Origin: Baffinella frigidus
Lineage: Eukaryota; Cryptophyceae; Cryptomonadales; Baffinellaceae
Direction: 5' to 3'
Length of the DNA: 25,510 bases
NCBI GenBank assembly: GCA_026770585.1
Contig: MU646820.1
Coordinates: 273,297 to 298,806, forward strand
The notes under the pieces were generated by a model that saw nothing but the letters and a program-made list of their open reading frames with translations, searched no databases and was not told where the DNA came from. Position numbers and translations under genes: made by a program. Shown here piece after piece: positions 1-9,100 of this stretch. The first letter of the stretch is position 1. Each line of letters opens with the position of its first letter.

Positions 1-105
1 CCTCTGGAATGATGCTCGGAAAATATATTCATGCGCGTCAAATGAAACACGTTTGTGAAAATAATTGGGACGGAACTCCCACCCGCTGACCAGAGAAAAC
101 TAGGC

Positions 106-228
106 CTAGTTGGAACCCAGAGGGTTGAGCACCACCATCGGAGTGCACTGCACTGCAGTGTAGTCCCTAGTTGAAGCTGAGAGGGTTCAACACCACTGTC
201 GGAGTGCATTGTACTGCAAAAGTCTCTG
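106..228. repeat. Two-copy tandem repeat, about 61-62 bp unit
   Basis: Two adjacent imperfect copies begin CTAGTTGGAACC (106) and CTAGTTGAAGCT (167). Both contain GAGGGTTSARCACCAC and TCGGAGTGCAYTGYACTGCA. No coding signal was seen in either orientation. The rest of 1-640 shows no recognisable gene; the short open frames there have no domain and no convincing splice context. Confidence 0.75.
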
Positions 229-644
229 CAAAGCCTCTGAGCGGTGGGAGAAATACGCCTCCAACCAGCAAAGCCCCGGCTGCCTTTTTAGGTCAGCTGC
301 CTGCCTCCTGGTATTCCGATGCTGGGCGGCAGTCGGTTTCACTTGGGCGATGTCAAATGGGCGGCATAGATTTTAAACGGGTGGATCAAGCGGTGGGTTG
401 CCCGCTTGATCAACGCCTCTAGATGGAGTGGTGGGTTCTGCACGCGTGCAACACGTGTGGGGACAGTGTTGAGGTTGGCGACAGGTGGGGGGGCAGTGTA
501 AGGGTCACGCTAACGATGGCGTCCCTGCCCGCAGGCTCTGTTGGCGCAAGACAGCTGGGCGTCCTCGGACACTGCGATGGCGTAGGCTTACTGATTATGT
601 ACATATCAAATCAAAACATGTGTCTTGGCGTCTGTACTGCTTGC

Positions 645-857
645 AGCGCGAGGCGAACTTTTGCCGGGTGTGCATGGGTCTACATGCGCCTTGTTCGCAG
701 TCGAGATCTTTGTTCCGGGCCTTCAAAGCACCGGCACGGGCACCAGCATCCGTCCCCGCCGCTCCGGTAGCCGCACTTAGATCCTGTAGGTTCCTTTTAG
801 CTCCCACCATAGGCGGACACTTGCCGGCTGTGCCTGTCGCCTTGCTCGCAGTCGAGA
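645..857. repeat. Diverged direct repeat pair (645-706 and 809-857)
   Basis: Both copies contain TTGCCGGSTGTGC followed by CGCCTTGYTCGCAGTCGAG. They differ by a 9-bp indel. On the minus strand each carries an AAG that could act as a splice acceptor just before GCG. They lie downstream of the last WD40 exon found (1165-1202), so they could be copies of a further small exon. The translation carries no clear WD motif, so they are listed only as a repeat. Confidence 0.55.
734..772 (-). repeat. Copy of the acceptor side of WD40 exon I
   Basis: About 38 bp is nearly identical to 1195-1232: both read GCACGGGCAC, then ACATCCGT or GCATCCGT, then CCCGCCGCTCCGG. In the 1195-1232 copy the minus strand gives the acceptor TTAG followed by the start of exon I. 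In this copy the AG has become GG and the exon continuation is lost, so it looks like a dead duplicate. Confidence 0.7.
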
Positions 858-1164
858 GCGTTGAAATTTTTGTGGTTTCAGCCCTCGGGGGTCCCGTTTT
901 TCCGGAGAAGATTGGTGTGTTTTCTGTGGTGAAAATGATCTAGCTCCCTTCTTCGGGTAGGTAAGCGATCTTTGAGCTGATAGATTCAGTCGTAGGCCTT
1001 GAACTCCTTCACATCAGTCAGGAGGTGGGTCCCTGTAAAACGCCCTCCTCCTCGTGAGCGAGAGAGCGAGGTACCTCCAACCACCTCGGGCGCGGGTGCT
1101 GTTCTGTATGAAAGAGCCAGGAATGCAACCAACACCAATCGGTGATATCAAAGATGATGCTCAC

Positions 1165-1202
1165 GAGAGTGGACATTCCAAAGCTGCAGAGTGGCACGGG
1201 CA
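1165..1202 (-). CDS. WD40 gene exon I (38 nt)
   Basis: The acceptor is GATGTTAG at 1204-1203 and the donor is a strong GTGAGC. The exon reads (S)ARATLQLWNVHS, a WD-blade ending. Its first base completes an AGT serine codon with the AG left over from exon H, so the phase is correct. It is short and lies 2.9 kb from exon H, so it is less certain than the other exons. Confidence 0.5.
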
Positions 1203-2847
1203 CTAACATCCGTTCCCGCCGCTCCGGAAGCCTTCAAGGGCAGTTGGAGCCATTGATTTCCTCACGAGCGACAGGTCCTCTACAGGGGTACCTCTTTCAG
1301 AAGACACGCCCAACCACCTAGGACCACCACAGGGCCCTAGGCATAGGTTTACTGAAGGGTCCTAGGGGGGGCTGGTTTGTTGTTAGCGAGGTACCCCTGT
1401 ACCGGGGCCACCGCCCTACGCGAGAGCACGCTCGCAACAGCAACCACGCGCGCATGGTTGCACTCGCCACAGTGAGTGAGAGCACTCCGCAGATTGTGGC
1501 CACACGCCCACCGGCTGCCCTTCGTACAATCAAATCCAGGCCATCAATCGGGATGGTGGTCGGATTGCTGGCACGTGGTTGATGTCAGGAGACGTGTTGA
1601 TCTTGCTACAACAAACCACGAATAGATTATTTCAGCCCGGCTCGCTCGTTTGTGTTCAGCAATATCGGGGCTGTGTCTGAGAGATTCTTGCCTCAAAATC
1701 TTGCTCTGGGTCCTCAGAACTCTATCACGAGACTTCGGAAGCTCTATCCTGAGGGACTCAGAACTCTGAATTCCATCATGAGTTCTCATAACTCTATCCT
1801 GAGACCTCAGACCTGTATCCTGAGTCGTCAGAACTCTGACTCGTGTCCTCAGCACTCTATCCTGAGACCACCATACGCTGGTGACACCTAGATACTGCAT
1901 CCTGAGACCTCGAGACTCTATTCCGGGGCATCCAGCTTCGATCCTCAGACATCCTCACTCTATCCTGATACCTCCTGACGCTATCCCGAGATCTCCAGAC
2001 TCTATTCTGAAACCTCCAGACGATATCCTGTAGTGTGGCTGGCGAGTCAGGGCGAAGGCGACCAATCAGTTTTTAAGGTTGGCCAACCTGCCCATGAAAT
2101 TGGTTGCATCGGTTGCCGAAGTGAACAACTCATGGGGCGCCTTTCGAACAACTGATGGGGCGCCTTTCCCTAAATTTATCGGCCACACCATTTTGTCACA
2201 CACGGTACAGGGCTACCTCGCTCATAATCAACTGCCCCCCTCCTAGGACCACCATAGGGCCCTAGGCCTAGGCCTACTGTAGGGTCCTAGGGGGAGTCGC
2301 TTTCTTATCAGCGAGGTACCCCTGTAACTGGAAACTCAATCTCGAGACCTCCAGGATCACATGCCCACACATCACTTAAGTGGTGAGTAAGCGCATACGC
2401 CCTACCGTAGGGCCCTACGATCTGCCTAGGACCTCTTGGGGGTCAAATTTGACCCCCTGGCCACTGGAGGGATAGGGATACCTCGTGCATAAGGCGGCGC
2501 TCCCCCCCTCTCAGGACCAACGCAGGGCAGTGGATATCCACGGCATGTTCTGGAAACAGGAGGGGGGGGGGGGTAATTATCCCTCAAGTGGCGAGGTGGT
2601 CAAAATTGACCGCTAAGAGGTCCTATGAGGTCCTAGGGCTCTACGGTAGGGCGTATGATTCTACTCGCCGCTTGAGGAATCAACATTTCATTTTTGGCAG
2701 ACGCGCAGCTCACGGGACGTTTGGCAGAAACATCCGGAGAAGTTCCCCGTCGAGGCTTCGAAGAGCCGAGGCCGCCCCTAGGGTTTAGGGTTTAGGGTTT
2801 AGGGTTTGGGATTGAGGGTTGAGGGTTTAGGGTTTATGGTTTATGGT

Positions 2848-2886
<39 letters not shown>

Positions 2887-2896
2887 GGTTTATGGT

Positions 2897-2934
<38 letters not shown>

Positions 2935-3092
2935 AGGTGTAGGGTTTATGGTTGAGGGTTCAGGGTTGAGGGTTGAGGGTTGAGGGTTTAGGGTTTGAGG
3001 TTGAGGGTTGAAGGTTGAGGATTGAGGGTTGAGGGTTGAGAGTTGAGGGTTGAGGGTTGAGGGTTGAGGGTCCAGGGTTGAGGGTCCAGGGT

Positions 3093-3138
<46 letters not shown>

Positions 3139-6100
3139 GGTTGGGGGTTTAGGGTTCAAGGTTGCGGGTTGAGGATTGAGGGTTGAGGGTTGAGGGCTGA
3201 GTGTGTGGGGTTGAAGGTTTAGGGTTCAGGGTGTAGGGTTTAGGGTTTAGGGTTTAGAATTTAGGGTTGCGGGTGTAGGGTTTCGGGTTGACCGAGCCGT
3301 GGATGCAGGCCCATGCACACTGCGACCCTGCAGGGACACACCGTACGGGGTGTTACAGGGGTTTCTTGCTCATACGAAACTGCCTCCCCCTGGGACCCTA
3401 CACTAGGACTGTGCCTCGGTGCCTATGGTGGTCCTGGGGGGGGGGGGCAGTTTCATGAGCGAGGTACCCCTGTACGGATCGATCCCAACACGCCCACTGA
3501 ACGTGCTCCAGTTACTGCCGTCCACTTAGTAGGGCTCACTTGTCCACGGGTCGCCATAAGCTGTCCTCTCGCCCACAAAGCATTCCCTTTTGTGAAGGGG
3601 CGCAAACAGCGGCCCGCGGTGACAGGGGTGAATGGGGAGAGGCCCGCCTCAAACTCTAAACCCTAAACCCTAAACCCTAAACCCTATACCCTAAACCCTA
3701 AACCCTAAACCCTAAACCCTAAATCCTGAACCCTGAACCCTGAATCCTAAAACCTAAACCCTAAACCCTAAACCCTAAACCCTATACCCTAAACCCTAAA
3801 CCCTAAACCCTAAACCCCAAATCCTGAACCCTGAACCCTAAACCCTAAAACCTAAACCTGAATGGGGAGAGGCCCGCCTCAGAAACCTCTCCAGCTACGC
3901 CCACCTCGGGCGTAGGTGCCCAGTAGGTTCTTACGCCCTACGGTAGGGCCCTAGGACCTACCTAGGACCTGACGTGGGTCAATTTTGATGGCCACTTAAC
4001 GGGTATCCACACGGTGGGCTTCGAAGGTTTTGGTGGGCCTGGATTCCAGGGGGATACGTGACCAAATTGCAACAGAAAATCTCTCAAGTTAATTGCATCC
4101 AGGCAAGTTGACTTTTGATGAAAGGTTCGTAGTCCACCGTGTGGCAAACCTTTCTGCGCGCTCCTTCTCGGGATCCCGCCCGATAGCCAAACAACTTCCA
4201 TTGAGTGAGAAACGGCAGTTCCCGCGCCCGGCGCCCAAGTCGCACGCATCCCACACCTGCAAACCTGCGCCGGCGGGGGTGTGAGGACCATCTTGGGACG
4301 AGCCCGCCTCAGGCGGAGAACATAAGTCATTTATGTAGACTTTAGGATATTGGGCTATTTCGGATCCTCCGGGGGGGGGGCATGGTTTCATCGGCCACAC
4401 AGTGTAAGGTCAGCGGAAAGCTGAGGTTGAGTACCAACTTGCCCTCTGGCGTGCAGCGGTCGTGTTTGTCAACTTATCGAACCTCTCGCTCCCCCCGTTC
4501 CGTGCAGGGAGAGTGCGAGTAGAAGTATGGGGGTGTAGGGCCCGCGGTGAGGGTTGAGCGTGCTGGACGCGGGCTTCAAACACGAGTGATCTGGGGATCT
4601 CAAGCGCTGAAGCCGCGTCAAAGCTGACCGACAAGTACCAAAGTTGATGGGCGAGAACCACACACTCGAAAAGAGCAATCAGGCTCCCTGCTAGCTCTGC
4701 CGCTGTCGGGTTGGCGGACTATTCTCAAGTTGACATCCCAGGTCCACGGTACAAATCCGTCAACTTTGGAGAGGAAAAGCGCCCGGGCTCACCAGAACGG
4801 TGAGATCAAACGAGCGTTGGAGACAGAGGTAGACTGAGAAAGATCCACTGAATGCCGGCCACTTAGTAGGGTCCACTTGTCGCCATAAGTGGCCAAGGAG
4901 ACCTTCGCCGATGAAACGAGCGTTTGAGAAAGAGGTGGCACACGGTGGAGTACGGACCAATTAACTTCAAGATTTTTCAAGTGCAAGTTTGGTCACGTTA
5001 TACGCTAAATCTAGCTGGTCGAAAGCCTCGTAGTCCAACGAGTAGGACCTTCGCCGCCGACGCCGCCGCTGATGATGGATCGTCCGCAGGGCGAGAAAGC
5101 CACGTAAGGGCATAGAATCCCGCTCATGATGTGCGCGCTGGTGCCCTGCACGTCGCAAAGTTGACGGATTCGCAAAGTTGACGAATTTGGTCGCCTTGAG
5201 CCCACTGGGTGGAATGTGTGGTTTCACGGGTGTGCGGTGAATCGCCTGAAGAGAGGAGGCCGCGGGGCAGAAGAACTCGCTCTGTCTCACTCTATCCAGG
5301 CTCACGAAACCGATGAACCCGGAATCTTTCTCGCCTCAAATCATTACAAAAGTTGACGAATGTGTACCGCAAACCCCGCATGCCAACTTGAGAACAGTAA
5401 GGCAGTCGACGTGAGTGAGGCAGAGGTGCACGAACCTGGCCAGCAGCCAACGTCGCGAGGAGTGTCACGGGCCCGCCTCGCACGGGTAGGCCCGCCTCAG
5501 GATCGGGGATCCGGACCTTCCAGACGGACACTGCAAGGGGGAACGTGATCCACTTGGTGAGGTCCACTTGTCGCCATGAGTGGCCAGGGATTGGCCAACT
5601 GAAAGCCCTCTTCCGCACATAGGGCTTCCTGTCCTGTGAGGGGGGGGCAGAGAACAACCTATTAGCGAATAGTCAGGACTCTACGGTATGTAATACCGTA
5701 GGGACATAGTCTGGTCCTACGGATCTTCTAAACGCTTCTCAGAATCAGGCCGAAAGTCCATTTGTAGCGAATCATGGCGTGCCTACCCAGGGCGCTATTT
5801 CACTGGCTCCACCTTACTCGGGTTGACCGACTACCCTCAAGTTGACATGCTGGGTAAGCCGTACAAACGCGTCAACGTTGAAGCAACAACGAGCCCGGGC
5901 GCACCAAACTGGTTTGCCCAAATAGACAGAGACAGCGCTGGGAGTTACAAGGAGGTGCCAGGGCCGGGGAGCCCCCGCGCAGAGTATGTCCTATCTCGAA
6001 ACGGTGAGGTAGGAGTGATATGCGATGTTTATAGGCTAACGTCTTGAACACCGGGTGCAAAACCTACGGTATTGCCTACGGTAGGCCGTAGGGGTCCAGG

Positions 6101-9100
6101 GGGGTTCCTACGAAACATTGGGTCCACGGGGCCCTACGGCCTACCGTAGGCAATGCCGTAGGCCTAACTACCCGGTTTTCAGGACGGTACCCTATTCACG
6201 TGAGTATACTACAAAGCACCAAAGCACCTTCCCCTAGGACCCTACAGTAGGGCTATGCCTAGGGTCCTGCGGTGGCCCTGGGGGGGGGGGGGCTTTCTCA
6301 TGAGCGAGGTACCCCTGTAGTTGTAACAAAAAAAACTTGCCTGTCCACGCGACGTCGACGCACGCAAGGCTCTCGCCGTCTGGGGACCACGCCAGCGCGC
6401 CTACCCACTTGCTGTGCTCCACCGTCGCGTGCAACACACCTGCAAAGGCTCGTGGTGTACAGAGTCACCCCAGGATGTGTCCAGCACTCCCCCCGGTGTG
6501 TCCAATTCTCCCACATGTACATCCGATAATCCCCCGGGTGTGTCTAATACTCCCAAGGGTGTGTCCAACACCGCCCAGGGAAGAGGCGATGCGTTTGCGG
6601 GTGTGTCCAACCCCCCCCCCCCGGTATGTTCAACACCCCCACTTGCTGTGCTCCAGCGTCGCGTGCAACACACCAGCCGTGGGTGGCGGTGTGCAGGGTG
6701 ACCCCCGGGGGTGTCGAACACTCACACGGGTGGGTGTGGCCAACACTCCCTCGCATGTATCCAATACTCACCAGGTGTGTCTAACACTCTCACTCCCCGG
6801 GTTGTCGCACACCTACGGGGTCGCGTTGACTAATCACGGATGTTTCTGGTACTGACCCTTCGCGGTCGCGTCCACGCCCTGGTACAAACCCTGCCCAGGT
6901 TAGTCAACTGCGTCGCACCTCGACACACCCGGCGGTGACCCTGACCCTGATCCTGCAGGGTCCGTACCGGGCACATCCTTGATTAGCGGACGTGACGGTT
7001 TCCCTCTACATACACCCCTCGGGGTGTACTTGGGCTAGAGCCCCTTCGTTTTGTCCTACATCTCCATGTGGTGTGCAGCGGTCGTGTTTGGCATCTTATT
7101 AAACCTCGCTTTCCCCCCGATCAGTCAGCGGGTCAGGGGTGCGTCCTCGCCCTGGTACAAACCCAGCCAGGGTTTGTTAACTGTTTCGCACCTCACAGCT
7201 TGGTCTTACATTACACGGCCTTCACCAAAGAGAATACAGACCGACACCCAACTGGTGGTTCAGTTGGTTTCGATTCAGAAAAAACGCATTGTATCTCTCT
7301 CGGGAAGATGCAGAGGGAGTGGCGACCTCCACTCCCCATGGGGCGGTGCAGGTTCAGATTCAGTGCAAACAAAAACACGCTCCTGACAGACGCTCCTGAC
7401 AAAGCTATTCGAGGCTAAGATAACAACATCGACCCTTAACATAGCACACACGGTGTTTCATATCGAATTTGTTTCGCGTTAGACCGCGCCTCCAACTCGA
7501 GAATGCTGGAGCACCCTATTCACATGTGGGGTTGCAAGGATTTGTACCATAATAAGGTCGGGAAACCGCGTGTCTTACTCCATTCGAGTCAGGAACGTGA
7601 CCAAACTCGCGAACGTTCCTACACAGATACCCACGTGTAAAAGCATCTCGGTTTCAAATTGGGTGCTCCAACATTCTCGAGTGTCTTACCACGCCAGAGT
7701 GCAGGAGGGGGTTGATTCTTTTAGAACGTATCTGGATAAGTTCGTTGACTTTTGAAAACCACTGCCGCCAGGCGGAATTGACTTTTGGCGAACCCTTCCA
7801 AGACTCTGGCGTGGTACCGGTAACGGCGTCAGAAAGGAACGCGCGCCGATCGCGCGACCCCGCGCTGGCAAGCAACGCGGGTTTCGTCGGGTTGAAGGCC
7901 AGGAAGCTCACGTGGTCCTGCCGCGAGAGAGAGAGAGAGAGACTGTGTGTGAGAGAGAGAGAGACTGTGTGAGAGAGAGAGAGACTGTGTGAGAGAGAGA
8001 GAGAGACTGTGTGTGAGAGAGAGAGACTGTGTGTGAGAGAGAGAGACTGTGTGAGAGAGAGAGAGTCTGTGAGAAAGAGAGAGAGCGAGAGAGCGAGAGT
8101 GACCCCGCCACCGTCACTACTACCCTGGAGCATTTCATGAGCAAGCAACGCGGGGTTCGTCGGGTTGAACGCCAGGAAGCTCACGTGGTCCTGCCGAGCC
8201 GCGCCAGGAAAAAAGTGAGAATTGAGGTTGATTCTCCGGATTGGCTATAGTTGATTCCCCAGATCTGCCTCGCAGATTTGTATCGGAACCTGGGCATGCC
8301 AAGAGTGAAAAGCCCTCCGGTTTATTAAGGTCGTTTCGACCCTGATCTGTACCAAACTTTTGACTGGGCCTCGCTTCACCAAGCAACCCTGAATTGGAGG
8401 AGTTCCCCCATGACTCCCTTGCGATCCCCACCACTGTTCCTCACTCGTCAGCCCTGCACGGGTCTTTCGAGGCAAGAGCACGCACCCAAGGGGAAAGGAA
8501 GGGACATCCTGACAGAAACGGCGCGGCACGCCTTAGGATTCAGGGTTCAGGGTGAAGGGTGAAGGGTGAAGGGTTCAGGGTTTAGGGTGAAGGGTTCAGA
8601 GTTCAGAGTTTAGGGTTCAGGGTTCAGGGTTCAGGGTTTTCTGTGCGCAGCGACGACGGACCGACAGGGTCCTTCAGGTTTTGAGAAGCAGAGCGGGAGT
8701 GCGGGGTTATGGCGCACCAAGTCACGTCCAACGGACCTACCACGCATCGGGCTACGAAGGGATTTCGACCCAAATCGGGCCGCTGTTTCCTGATCTGTAG
8801 AAACCTCCCTATGCCCCTACGCTATTGCCTACCGTAGGGTCTATGTCTTGTCGCTTATGGTGTATTCACGAAATGCCTTCGAAGACCGCTATGTGGCGGG
8901 GGCTCACCTTATGCGCAGCAATGACGCGGCGCTCCAAGCCGCTAGGCACATCCCAGAGCACGATTCGCGACTTGCGCCCGGTGGCGAAGGTCCTGCGAGA
9001 GGATAGGCCCGCCTCAGGATAACAGGCCCGCCTTCATGCAGAAAGCGTTCACGCGTGGCTACCTTTTGGGGCTCACGCGTGGGCACCTTTCGCCCTACAA

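Noticed and set aside
2890-3159. Open frame of STLNPQP-type repeats (also TLHPTPYTLHP frames at 24851-25499 and similar)
   Set aside because: A 7-bp tandem repeat without stops stays open in several frames. The peptide is only the repeat translated, and the tracts lie in introns or intergenic DNA.
2780-3290. A real chromosome end (telomere)
   Set aside because: The tract is internal, degenerate (mostly TTGAGGG), one of many in both orientations, and flanked by gene sequence on both sides.
7925-8102. Regularly spaced GA-rich units as a possible CRISPR-like array
   Set aside because: There are no unique spacers; the units are a simple-sequence minisatellite next to a splice acceptor, in a eukaryotic intron.
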